From: Neospora caninum Liverpool
Taxonomy: Eukaryota > Apicomplexa > Conoidasida > Eucoccidiorida > Sarcocystidae
NCBI RefSeq assembly: GCF_000208865.1
Contig: NC_018396.1
Location: forward strand, 1,946,630 to 2,010,629
DNA: 64,000 nucleotides
Reading direction: 5' to 3'
Shown here: piece after piece, positions 1 through 12,737 of the stretch
Layout of the letters: the number at the start of each line of letters is the position of its first letter
Position numbering within the stretch: position 1 is the stretch's first letter
Made by a program: the position numbers and the translations under genes
The notes under the pieces: generated by a model
What the model saw: the letters and a program-made list of their open reading frames with translations, nothing else
Databases searched by the model: none
Told to the model about the DNA's origin: nothing

Positions 1-596
1 ACCCTTGACCCCGACACTGAGCATTTGTGCCGATCTTGACCCGTCCCCTCAATTGGTAAGTCCCATGGTGGAGCTCCGGAGCCTGTGTGTAGCGCACGCG
101 AGCGCTGTTCGTGTAGATAACTCTCTGCTGGCAAGGCACTAGCGTGCTGTCTCCCTTAAGCACTGTTTCTTCTATGTCGGTCGGAAGCGCCCGCCGATGG
201 GTTGTGATGAGAGGAACTCCAGCGGTGGAACCGGGTAGCGTGTGATGCACTGCACTTACGAGCTGGCTGTTTGCAAATACTGTGGGCAACTACCGAAGAT
301 ATCGACATACCAGTTGGGGATGCCAGCCTCTATAAGTCCCTTGATGGTAGTTTTTTGATTATGAATGGTCGCCATCCTCCACCATTTTGTGCCACATGAA
401 CGTGTGAACTCCGGTCATCCCGTGCTGTTCAACCTCCTCTCACTACAGCATGCGGTCACCTTATTTTTTGTTTAGTATCGCTTGTACAGGGGCAGTTACA
501 ATCAGTACAGACCTGTACAGCCTCAAGTTTGGTCCTAAGCCAAACAGGCTTCCAGTGTAGAAATATGGGTGTACAAGGGTCGCCTAAATAACGTCA
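1..596. other. Non-coding flank, 3' side of the kinesin-like gene
   Basis: No reading frame here looks like protein. The stretch lies downstream of the last exon of the minus-strand kinesin-like gene, so part of it is probably that gene's 3' untranslated region. No repeat, RNA gene or clear regulatory motif was seen. Confidence 0.5.
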
Positions 597-3500
597 CTAG
601 AGTTCTGCTTCCAGTACTAGCATGGTTTCCAGAACAATCGTCCCCGTTTGGTTCAATGCCTTACCGCAGAGAGCAAGGCCGGCATCGTTTGGGTCCCTTT
701 GTGAATCCACATCTTCTAGAGCAGAAACGATGGTCATGGTCTCCCCCTTCTTTCTGCAGCGCCCATTTTTTTCTCTCGTCACTGGTGCAATTTTCTTCTG
801 GTACTCTGAATTACGTTCCGTGTTGCCTTTCCTTGGACTCCTGAGCATTCCTCTTCCGACTGGCCTTGAGACAGGCCCGCGTTTCTTTGTTCTGAGCCAC
901 ACAGAGCAGCACTGGAGTACGCTTGAGTAGCCTTGCCTACCGGAAGACGGTGTTCACGCTAGTTGAAAGCTCGCGCAAGCTGTCAAAAACTCAAAAGTTC
1001 CTGCAGTCCTGTTCAGAATGCTGATGAAGCGCATGCTAACAACCCTGAACTTGGATTCAATGCAAAAGGGAAAAAAACATTGTCCACGTGTTGTTTTCTT
1101 TGAGTAATGCATCCGCGATGTACCTGTCGGTGTGCGAAATCAACCACCTGGTAGTCTGCCCAAAGGCGCAAGTAAGCTTCTATATGCAGCGTCTTTGGGA
1201 TTCCTGCTACGTAGAGAAGGTGCTCACTTGGCGGTCTCTTTCTTTCCGTAGTACTCTTCGAGTTGCTTGCGAAGGAATCTGTTGCGCATCTCCCGCTTCC
1301 TCTCCTTTTCCTTGAGGTAGTTTTGGTTTTCGATCTCTCGTTGTTTCTTCTCTTCCAATTCCTTCAGTTTGGCGTTCAGTCTGCGTTCACGGTACTCTTC
1401 TATGGCGAGCATTTTAGCGACCTGAAGCAGATGAAAAAGAGGCGTAGACGAAAGGGCAATACCATCGACACACTGCCCGTCCTAATAAACCAGTCTCTGT
1501 GGCCACTTCGGATGTTTTTCGAGTGGATAGCGTGTACACTGTCGGCGGGACTGCCAGTGACGGCATCGTTGCAAACCCACTACGCCTGACTAGTTCAGGA
1601 GAAACACGATGTGTTACGTAACTCTCATGGCTATACGGGCGTGCAAGGACGACTCTCGCGCCAGAGTTTTCCCTACTAGGTCATGAACTGACCAGAGCAA
1701 ACATCTTGGGAATGACGAAAAACGAAGATCAATCGTGAACCTGCAGAGCTTGTGGGTCCATAGCAATCTTCTGGACGAGTCTGTGTCCTACAATAGGGAC
1801 TCCCGTTACCGAACACTGCTCACCTGAGCAGCCTCGAATTCTCTGCTTCTCCGTTTGCTGTCGAGTGACTGCAAACAAATCCGAAGGATAGCGTCCGTTA
1901 AGTGTTTTTGCTCGAACACGGAGTGCTTCATCTCAACAAGAAAACGAGATGCGGCGCACTGGTGTGATGCCTAGTTTTTTAGTGCAGAAGCAGCTAAAGG
2001 GGGCTACGGGACGGCATCTCGGTCCATCTCATGCCCGGTGAAACACCTGGTCTGTCCTGAGTTGCTTTTCTAGTTTTGCATGGAAAATCATTGCATCCAG
2101 ACTGCCTACTCATGAACTATGTAGCAACTGGATGCACGACCTATATCGCAGGAACACCTTGGTTGCAGCTGCATACATATGACGAACAAAACTGTCTTGT
2201 AGTCTTCCTCGGGATGGGTAGCGGCAGTAAAGAGTATTCTTGGGTTATGGAAAACGCTGGCACGACAACAGTTCGCCGGGTGGTTGCATGCGTCTACATT
2301 GTCGGAAATCTGTGTTGTGGAAGACGCTCGACGAAGTTCCGCGCTAGCAGTATCAGCTACAGGCGGATCCCTCCGTGTTGGTTTGCGGCACGATACACAA
2401 ATTCGTCCCAGTAGAAGCGGTTGGACAGGTGGCATACGAAGAGAGGCATGTGCCCCTGGATCTGTGAACAACCGACGTTATTTCACCCATATGAACTCTT
2501 CTGTCGCTTTGCCGCTCTCTGGGGCTTATGAAGACTGTGCACGTTTTCAGCACGCACGGCTCTGCCCACAGCACTCATCGCCTGGCGAAACAGAAGTCGT
2601 GGGGGGCGACCTAGAGAAGCCTCGACAGTTCTGCTTCTTGCTTCACTTTCCGATTCGCTGTAAATTCTTGTTACCTCCATTGTGACCTCCCTATCACGCC
2701 TGTAGCGTTCTGGAAGACAACCAGCAAACAGCACGTCGCAGCGGTCCTCTGCTTGGTCGTTCCCACCACCATCAGATAGCGCGGCAGCAGTGAATGGAGA
2801 AACGTCGAGGTCACCGACAAGCCTGTTTCGAGGGAAACCTGACGATCCTTGGGGCGACCGTAGTTGAAGGGGTTCAAGCAGAGCCTCCTGATAGCTTCGC
2901 TTGAACCCTGGGTGTTTGCTCCCTTTCGAGACAGCCGACGGTGACATTGCCGGCGGATTTTTCTTCATCGTAAAAGACGGCGGTACTGCCTGGGGGAACC
3001 GGCTCTCCCCGGAATGTGTGTCGCCTTGGATTCCGTCTTCTGCTCCTACTCTGCCGTTCCCATTCTGGGAGACAGGGGATCTTCCCTTTGATTCCTCATG
3101 TCGCCAAAGTGTTGAACTGGGCATAGGTTCCGTGTGATGGCCGCTGGGAGACCCGCCGGTAGGTCCAGCTGTCATGGATCGTCTGCTGGGCGAGCAGATG
3201 CCACCGTCTTCTCGTCCGCCAGTCGTTCCTACCGGGCAGCTCTCTATGTCATCAGCGTGAGATGCTGGCACCGAGGAAAGGCCAAATTCATTCAACGCTC
3301 CGGTAAGATTAGCCTCCAGAGACCTGCTGTAGTATACAGACGCTGCGGATCCTTTGTCAATTGTTGCTTCCAGAGTTGATAGTTTATATCGTCCGGAGAG
3401 AATCATCTCGTTCGTATAGTTGTGGCTTGTTTCCGCACAAGGGAGAGGCAGCGTGCACACGCAGCATCTTCCTGAAAAAGGGAGTCGACATGACGCGTCA

Positions 3501-6500
3501 TTCGCGCATGTCTTTACAGCCCTGTTAAGCAGGAGCAGTGTGAACGGTTCCAGGAGGCTGTCGTCGACAATTTTCAGCATTCCATGGCCCTGTAAGGCAT
3601 GCTCAAAGAATAAAGCAAGGCATCGAGGCAAGCTGAAACAGCCCCGAGTCATAACCGCACAGTAAACAGAGGAGTCCCGCGGGCCCTTTTTGGCTGGAAC
3701 GTCGGGTTGCGAGGTCCGTCACAGCACCGCCTCATCTCGAATAAATACCCAGGAGACTTTCCTTCATCGCCGTCACTTTCACCAAATGCACCCTGCGTGG
3801 CTACGCACAGGCTGCTTTCTTCTCCAGGAGATGTCTATCAACAGGGAAGGTGGTCTACCTGAACTAGACTGATGAGCGGCGGAGTGAGCCCTTCGCAAGG
3901 CACCTCAATGAATGCTTCTTTTTCCAGGCCCTGCAGAGAAGTGGCAAGCACGGGAAGGAATATGAGGTCATGTGAAATTGTTCTAGTCTTCTTGACACCA
4001 GTGGCTCCACAAGTGACGAGGTCGAGGTGCCAGCGTTTTTCGGAAGAGATTCATTCAAGCGGACGAGACTCATTTCACATCTGTACTCCAATGCTCGTCT
4101 CCAGCCCGGCTGGAAGCGCAACAGCGTCCAAATTTCTCGCCAACGAGCTTGGACCGACGTGGTTCAGACCACGCATGCTCTAGGAGGAGCGAGCCCGTCC
4201 TCAGGCTAAGGCATTGAATAGGAAATATCATCAAATGCAACACTCTCAAAGAAGCGACAGCAGGGTGCGGACGGGTCACGCGCATCGCGCAAGAGGGGTA
4301 CTGATGCACGTGCATGCAGTTAGTGTCGGAGTCGATGGGTACAAAATGCAAACCTACGGATCGGGTGTTTCCTATCAGTGCTGGCACGCAGTTTGTAGAA
4401 ACATGGGTACCTCTGCAGAGCCCATCACTCTGCCGAAGAATGACTCCACTCCTCCATTCGAGTAAGCATGCAGTGTAGTATGCACAAAAGTCGCCCCTGC
4501 GGTGCCAGTTATAACATAGAGACGCCTGGTGAGACGAAAATGAGTTAATCAGAAAGTCTGGCGAAGCACCTGAAACGAAACTTTGTTACACAACCAGGGT
4601 ATCCTGTGGAAACTCACCGGGTACTGGAGACGAGGTCGAGCATGAACCAAGGGAAACGGAACGAACGGAGGCCAGCCGCGCTCTTGAAGTCCGACTCGGA
4701 GGATTCTGGCCAGAGCAGGTCACGCCAACAGCTTCACTTGGCATGCTCATGTCACCGGGTGTTTCTCGAGACAAACATGGGCTCCGGGCCACTGGGATCG
4801 CCTCACCAGCGCATCGAGTGCGGCAGATCAACATCAAGAACAAACATACCTCACAGAAGCACGAGGTGACATGATTTCACAGTGCGTTACCGTCGTCTCA
4901 ACAAGAAAGGTGAAGGTTGGGAGCCAAGCCTAGAGAGCCATTGTGGAAAAGAGTAATTGTCAGCGAAGTCAGTATGCGAAACTGCAAAGCATTCCCTGAT
5001 GGTACAGAAAGAAGTGTTCCGATGCCTCCCAGAACACAGAAAGAAATACGAATTCAATTCTCGCGGAGTAAACGTGGTTCTTTTCGACTGACTTCAGCTC
5101 TCGTCTTAGACATTCTAAAGTTTCCTGATTGTACTCCGTAACGCGGGAGCTCTCCATGGGAGGTAGGTCCAGCGCGAGACGCAAGCTCTCAATTATGTTT
5201 TTCAACCAAACGACTTCCTCTCCGAGTTTCGCCACAGGGTCGTACTGCCTGTCAAGATACACCAAAGGGCATTTGATTAGCTTCAGCAAGTCGCCTGAAC
5301 CGTCATGAAATAGGGCGACCGAAGGCATGGAATTGACCTCCAAAACAGAAACGACTTCTCACAAAATGAATCGTCCACCGCCACTGATGCCGCCACAAGC
5401 TGTGATCTCTGGGGAACGGCAAAAACGAGATCAGATCGCAGGATGGTGTTGGGACACACAGCGAGTTGCGAGATGGGTCTGTCTCCCCGTTCTTGGAAGT
5501 GCTATTCTCTGCGAGCAGAGAATTCGCTTTGCCACAGATGACACAATGATGTGCCGGAACAACTCCCACAGGAGAGTCACGTGAATGTCGTACTCACGAA
5601 GGCTTGTTTGGCATGGCTTCCATTGTCTTCAGCAGCCTGGGTCGGGAAACTAAAAGAAGCGGAATATTCGAGTCGGTTTTCTTTTGTATTATCCCGGAGA
5701 ATAACTGGAAATTGGATTCACATACACCACGTGTTTCTTTCCCCGTCAGGCAGACAAAATCGGGGTATGAAGTGTCTCAGTTTCGTTTCCAGGACACACT
5801 TGCAGACACTGCGTTGATAAAACTGAACAGCGCCTAACAAAGCCCACACGGGGTGATAAAGCGCATTTTGCGCTGATGGAAATGTCTGTCACGTCCGAGT
5901 GACCAGGAACGATGAGATCCCGCATCACGTTCTCCTGTGGTTTTCTCTTCACCCTCTTGTTTGCTTCCACCGAAGGCGCGACGCCTTCTCAGACGAGAAT
6001 TGAAGCAACCAGAGAAGGATGCGCAGTGTGGTTGCTTCAGGCAAATCTCTGTTTCGTTGAGACCGTGCAGACACTAACCCGATCAGATAGTTGCCTTCTG
6101 GACTGCCGACCTCGGAAACAGGAACTGTTCCAATCACAGCTGTTCGCCAAGATCCATTTACAAAAAATTCCTGAGAATACAATGCAACAAGGTGTCGCCC
6201 GGCGGCCGATGCAGGAACGGGTACATCAGTAATTCAGAAGTCCGAAGACCCTCTGATGAGCGGGTTCTCTCACAAGACTTGCTGGCTGGCCGCTCAAGTC
6301 GTTGTGAACCCGTCTTGAAGGGAATGCTTGCCTTAAGAACTGTCTTGAGGATACCGGAATCACCGTCAGTCTGCAAAAGGCAACAGGAGAAATCACGGTG
6401 CGTAGGAGCGACACTGTTATCTGGAGATTTTTCCTGAAAAGCAGAAGCTCGTGCTGCCGACGGGCTCCGGTGAAATCGCTGACCACATCTGGCGATGGCC

Positions 6501-9500
6501 GTTCGTCCTCACGCAGACTGCCAAAGTCTCCGGGGAGAAGGGACTCGAGTAAAGCTAGTACTGCATTCGGTGGACGCCCTCTGTCGTCTTCGTCTTGTGG
6601 GGAGCGTTCGTCGTTTGCAGATGGCCCGCTGCTGCACAACAGAAAGTTCCATGAGTCGCAGTCCGGCATCTTGTTTCACTTCGGTAGAATGATAACGGCT
6701 GTGTTGTGGGGGTGGGAACCTAGCAACGTGGATGCTTCACCGCACAACCCGAAACTGTCGGTTATCGGCCCACACTGCGGCACCTTCAGCACAGAGCCTT
6801 CTTGCGCTTCCTCAGGTGGCTATGAGGTTGTTAAAACACGCGTGGGTCGTCGAGCAGGAGGAAACAGGCAGAAGTCCGTTCCAGTGCCGGCTACTGGAGG
6901 GTGCACGTTTGTGGTGCTCATGGAATTCACTTCAGTTACAAGTCTTGCATCATATGTCCTTTATCCTCACTCCGCATCTCCAGGAGAAGTGAGGTCTAGA
7001 AGAACCAAACGGCCTCGCCGCAATCCGTTTGTACCCTGCTCCTTCCGCTCGATGGTAAAAACCACTATGCGATGAGGCGACGCCAGTCTGATCTTCTCTT
7101 CCACGTGACTATTGTGCTCTGTCTGCGATTCGCGTTGACCACAACGAGCTGTAAGCACATATGAAAATAATGAAACAGTTTCAGTGGCCCAAGCACAGGG
7201 TAGTTATATCTATTGTCTCACGACTCCTACGGGCGTCGGCAGAAGCCCTGGGAAACGACGTCGTTTTTTTCCCCACAGAAACGGTGAAACGAAGTTTTTT
7301 TTGGTGTTCGGTCTTTGTCTCTCCAGATGCAGTATGCGGCTTACTGGCGCTGGTGATGAAAATCTTCGCAAGAGAATCGAAGGATTCAACCAGCCATTCC
7401 GAGGCTCCGCGAAATCGAGCAACGGCTTGATCGTTAGTGGAACCTGGAGGCGACTCTACCTCACATGGAGCATTACCTCCAAGCACGTCGCGCATCTCTC
7501 CATGGGAAATCTCCAAGTACGTGACACCCAGTTCCGACGATTCGCGTATTGTTACTGCATTATCACGTAGCTGTTCCAGTATCCACCTGGCGGGTCAACC
7601 AATACAAGGGAACGCCAGACCATCTTTTCGGACGGAGGCAGGCACAAACCTGCTTATCCACCGATTAGGAACAAATTTGGACGCCTGTATGTGTGAACGT
7701 GCATAAAGAGAGTGTTTGTATACACATTCATAGCTTTATGCACAACCCGCTCTTCTGAGCATAATCCAGTGTTGTCAGCTGAAGGCATTATGGTACACTT
7801 TTCCTTGCCGAGTCGGGAGACGCATCACCTTGACTGGATTTGTGCCGATATGCTGATGTTACGCCGTTCACTGTGAGTAATCTAGGGGGCCGTAACTTTG
7901 CACCGATTTGGCGCCAACGATGGTAAGGCAACCGTACTTCCCAGTCTCAAACACGAGGCCTCCCTGATCTTCCGATGTGAGGGCTTCACAATCCGGACAC
8001 CACTCTTGATTGTGCCCCGAACGATTCTGCTTGATCGTCTCCACGATGGAAGCAAAAGCTTGCCCTAGGAAGCACTGCGTTTTCTCCGCGCCTGTGGTAA
8101 AGAATTAATGACAGGCAAAGCGTGGCGCTAAGCACCCAGCTACGCAGTTCTCAGCGCATCTAGACTGTGTGACCCTGATATATCGTTTTCCAGTACCCCT
8201 CGCCGGGGGCGGGGGGCAGAGACGCGTTACTCGGCTCACCATCGTGGCACAACACAGCAAACTGGATTTTTCCTTGCTGATATGGGTTGCAGTATTACCT
8301 CGCACGCCCAGTAACAGGCAACAACTGTCGTAGCCGTTCAGCGCGGAGTCCACAACTTCCCTAATCGACTCGAAGATAAGACTTGGACTTGACTCCGGCC
8401 CCAACACTAGGCTAGGCAGATTCCTGCCAATGTCAGCAACAGGGGCAAACGCGTCTCTCTGAGAAGCAGCAATGCTGCTACTACAGTTCTGTGATGGGCG
8501 TCAATAATACGCACATGGTGGATACGAAAAAGGCGTACGAACCTATAACGCTTATCCCTATATACACTAGAGATGATGACAAGGTAGTAGAGGTGGGATA
8601 TGGTGGTTCCTCTGTGTGCGCATATATTGAGGATTGACAAAAAGCCATCTCTCCACAGTTAGCATAGGACTTGAAGAATCCATTCGCGGGCTCTTAGTGG
8701 CAGTTCTCGCACAGGCCCGTCTGTGTTCTGGGCCTTCCAGTGACTCCTGATGGTGACGAGCTTCATTCAGTTGCTCAGTCACCTGCGGTGCAGGTTAGAA
8801 GCTTCACTGCGGTTTTTTTTTAATTTTAGAAAAGCACAAACACGCTGTAGTCTTGCTATCCAAGCCAAAGGTAACGATATATAGTTAGTACGAATGTGGC
8901 CGTATGCTTTGCACATGCAGTTTTAGCTCACTCAACAACCATGATGAAAAACGAGACGCGAAGACAGACTCCAACAGGCTCCCCTGCTAGCTCACATGAT
9001 AAAGTTGTCATGACTTTTTGAGTCCGGGACTGCGGCCTTTCCTCCAGCGGGGTCCTTTGTGCCGCTGTTCGAAAGCCGACACACGACTCGTGTGAAATAA
9101 CCTTTTTTATCCATTATTGGCTCAGAGTATCCTGCTTGGCAAACCGCTGATTAACGCTCAATATTCCTTCACATCTGGTCACGACAGCCTGAGGGATACC
9201 TGTTTCCGTCCAACGCTAAGCGCCATGCATCTCTGCGGGCACATGAGGACAGTTAACTTCTAACAGCCCTAGATGTATAAAGGTAACAGCAACCTTGTCC
9301 TGAAATGTGTAAGACACTACTGTCCCTCTGAGAGGCAGGCCACAGGAAGCGTTCCAGGACTAGACGAGGTGCGTGTCGTTTTCTTTCACGCCACTTGTCA
9401 TCCCCTTTTATTGGGGAAGGCCCCACCAGCCTACACCTGCCGTCTTATGTATGCGGACAGAAAAAACACAGGTCGATGAATGTGTTGGAATCCGTAGTCG

Positions 9501-10198
9501 ACAATGTGTAAAGTGAATTTGTATGCGGGTTGGGCACAGAACGCTGGAAACAAAGTGTGTGCTGTGCCATTAACAGGTCACGGAAGGTTCGCGGCAAAGA
9601 AATACAGCTAAAACCGTCGCTTTGGTCATTCGCCTCGACCACCGCGACTCCTCGGTGTGGGGACCCCCAAGATTCCTAACCCGTTTATGGGCGTCCCACC
9701 ATCTACAGTTTGAACTGTGGAATTGCTAAGCGGAAAGATGGAGAATCTGTCTTGGTGAACTGGTTCTACGCAGTTCAATGCACCCAAGTTGTAATGCCTC
9801 CTCAATAAAGCTAAAAACGTTAGTTTCTCATCAATTAACATTGAATTCTTTTTCGCCTCCCATGTTCCTGTAGATGCGGGACGTGGAAAGGGGTCAGATG
9901 GAGAACGCCAACGTACGATGCCAAGCAGTCTTTGGCATTTCTGCTAACTTTTCGGCGTTCAAAAAACTCTTTTCTATGGGGAAAGTGAGAAGTTCCCTAA
10001 AAAAATATATTCACGTAAGCTTTTCGACTGTAGCAAGCATTGTGTAAGTGGTGCTCTTGCAGCGGCTTTGGGAGACTCTGTTGTTGAATCGGCCACTGGT
10101 CCAGCCTTGGTCTGAAGCTGTGAACGGCCTATTCGCTGGGACGGTGATCTGGAAACTACGTCCTGGAAGTGGTCGAAACGCAGATTAATCATTATCAT
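597..10198 (-). CDS. Divergent kinesin-like protein with degenerate ATP-site motifs
   Basis: Multi-exon gene read right to left. Well-supported exons with matching phases: 10162-10015 (or from ATG 10198), 9810-~9655, 8423-8299, 8091-7938, 7586-7345, 7118-6971, ~6840-6676, ~6627-6430, 5338-~5080, 4791-4618, 3471-2675, 1421-1228 and 840-597. Kinesin landmarks appear in order: LGPESS then SALNGYDSC (8423-8299), a P-loop position reading GVRGAEKT across an intron, TYLEISHGEMRDVLG (7586-7345; normally S-LEIYNE--RDLL), ASPHRIVVFTIE and LVLLDLTSPGD (7118-6971; normally SSRSH and LVDLAGSE), and LLGSHPHNTAVIILP (normally LLQDSLGGN-KT). A charged, partly coiled-coil tail follows (DPVAKLGEEVVWLK; EEYRERRLNAKLKELEEKK). 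The P-loop keeps K and T but has E for the last G, and switch II lacks its G, so ATPase activity is doubtful. The region 9655-8423, one exon near 6840, and part of 6430-5340 remain unresolved. Confidence 0.72.
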
Positions 10199-12737
10199 CA
10201 GGCCTACCAGCTTCGAGACGGACTGTCACATTCAACAGCGCAGGAGTTAGTTCACTGCTACTGGTGTGGGGAAAATGACGAGAAACAACTACGGAAACGG
10301 GAAAGACGAAAAGTATTCCTTCCAGGAGGAAAAGACGGCAGTAGAGATCTCCGAGAGATCAGCATGACGATAGTGCCAGAAAACGGGAGAGGAAATGCTG
10401 TGGTCGCGATTGATGTCTTGCTTGGAGTACAGTAGCGTACCTGCGCATTCAACTCGTGCTGTGTTCCATAGCACCGTGAGCCGACCTGGCCGGCTGTAAA
10501 ATATGCATGGCTGCACTTCAGCTGGTGAACATGTGCATTCCTGCTTACTAAACGGTGTCAAAACATGTCTTTCCCTAATGGAGCTAACGTCAGCTGCTGC
10601 GTAGATAGCCCCTGGCAAGAGGGAAGGACTATGGTAATCTCGCCCTCAAGCTGCTTCTCGTCTGGCTGCTCAGCTGGCGCAGCCCAAGCCTATACTACAG
10701 ACTTATTCGCCCAATGGCGGCATCTGAAATCAGCAAAACCAGCAATGAGGGATGCTTCTAGCACATTACTACGGCACCGAAACCCTCGCGCGAAAAAAGT
10801 CACCTACGTGCTTTCCCTTCGATAGGATGACAACGGCAGGACGACAAAATCTGCTGTGAAGCATCACCCCTAGTCGTGCATGAATGGGCCATGAAAATGG
10901 AGGTTGAAGTGATCTACCGGGTAGCCCCTGACTCCTGACATCACCAGGTGGTAGGAACGCTTGATTGTATCCCTGTTTTAGAGACAACGGAGGAGGTTCC
11001 CTTGCTTGTTGCAGGCCGCCGCTGTCCCACCCATCAACTGTCATAAACGGAAGTTGATAGCGCCGCAAATCCCTGCAAAAAGTAGGCAGTAAATCTTTCC
11101 AAGGCGTCGGTGACCTATTCGACACGTTAGAGAAGGGAAACTCCCCCCGGATTCTCCATTGTATTGATACTGGTACCAATAGCAATAGCCGTTGCTTGTG
11201 TGTACTGCTGCGGAAATACAATGGTTGTCACGAAACTTCGAGTATCGTACATGCAACAAAAAGTACATTCGACTTACACGATCATGCCACTTAATTGTCC
11301 ATGCGCAGTTCTGCGTCATTTAGAATACGAAAACCGCTTTTCACGTTCCTGCAATTAGAGTGTCGCTACCAGTCTGGACACATCTGGGCGCTAACTGAAG
11401 ACAAACACCGTTGTGGCACCACGTATCGCCTCCGGGAAAGTTTTCTGCTACCCAAGTATGACATTAGTCAGGCACAGAAGAGGGGAAAGCAAACAAAGGA
11501 AGTGCGTCACGGGGAAAGGTTTTATGATCACAGCACTGGAGATCCCATTTGAACTCAAGGTAGTATTTCCAGGACTAAACCTCCGAAATTCGTCTACCAA
11601 GAGGCTGCTGTGGCAGTCCATACGCTCTCTCCGCCCTCCTCTCCCGCCCTACACCCCCCCCTCCCCTATCTCTTCACCATCAGGTGTTGGTAGCTAGTCC
11701 AGAAGTGCATGCGGCGTATAATGCAGCCGTTGAAAAAATGACACAACACGCTAGGAGTCCGTGAATGACACTGTTTTTGCCTCCCAGCTTTTCCAACCGC
11801 CTGATATTCTCAAGGAACGGGAGCCGTGAATATTTGTACGGTGTGAATCCCAAAGCAGAGGACAACTCCGTACCCGCTGTCCGTGGCTGCCTGTCCTGTT
11901 CTGACTAGCTTAGTGCATGCATGCAGTGCCGCATTCTCATTCCTCGTCTGCAACGTCGAACCATCGGGGCACCTTCTTTCACCTGCACTGTAGTGCGTGT
12001 TACGACCGAAACTGCGGTTCTTCACAGTCATATGGAATATGCCTTAGTGTCATCGGCATGACCGCTATCTTGAAGCCTCCTAAGCAAGGCCCATTGGATA
12101 CCTCGTTTTATAGATGAGCTATTTCTTCACAAGTGTGGCACACTCCCTTGCGCGTACAGGGGCTTGTGCTGACACTTTATTCTTTTGTGGACACTTGAAT
12201 ATGTGCAACATAGTTTTTGCCGCTTACCGTTCTCTGGAAGGGTCTCGATAAGCTACTAGGCGGACGACGCTACTGCATGCGCTGTATGACCAGGAGGCTC
12301 GCATGAAGCGGTCACCATCTTTGTGACAATCGTTGCCTGCCTATCCATACAGGTTGTATTCCATCACTTCTCTATCCGATCACGTTATTTCACGCGTTCC
12401 GTTTTCTTTAAATTGATGGCAACGTAGAGGACAATACCACCAATATGGGCCGGCTGCTGCGTCAGGGTTTGAGAAGTCACTTTTCAGCACGCGCTTCCAG
12501 TAGCGCGTCTACGGGACGCCGTTTACCTGCTTCTTGGACTGTCGATAAACCGTAATTGTAGACAGGCTCACGGGTGCAAGGCTTGTTCCGTTCGGCTTCT
12601 GTATTGCTGTAGCAGCGGCAAAACTGCAAGGTTTTCCGGATCGGTGCTCAGCAGAAATCGTATTGCTGCCTCAAATTTAGTTTGTGTCCGCCTTTCTCCC
12701 TCCTCTGTATGTGTTTTGTCGAACAAATTGCGGAATA
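10199..12737. other. Divergent intergenic spacer between kinesin-like gene and PSMD9
   Basis: About 2.5 kb separate the likely start of the minus-strand kinesin-like gene from the PSMD9 start codon. Open frames here (for example 10769-11221 minus) show no family resemblance or good splice borders. A C-rich tract lies near 11635-11675 and a triple-overlap TGCATGCA motif at 11914. The spacer presumably carries promoters for both genes; an unrecognised 5' exon of either gene is possible. Confidence 0.5.
11914..11925. promoter_or_regulatory. TGCATGCATGCA motif in divergent promoter
   Basis: A palindromic twelve-base run made of two overlapping TGCATGCA units, about 0.8 kb upstream of PSMD9. TGCATGC-type motifs are known to be enriched in Toxoplasma promoters and resemble apicomplexan AP2-factor sites. 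Use as a promoter element here is inferred from motif and position only. Confidence 0.35.

Noticed and set aside
622..930. 102-codon hydrophobic plus-strand frame
   Set aside because: It is the mirror of the minus-strand exon 840-597, which has better composition and a phase-matched splice partner.
5912..6232. 106-codon plus frame starting with a signal-peptide-like sequence (MRSRITFSCGFLFTLLF)
   Set aside because: It lies inside the kinesin-like gene on the other strand, has no splice or promoter support, and its later part is random-looking. Kept only as a curiosity.
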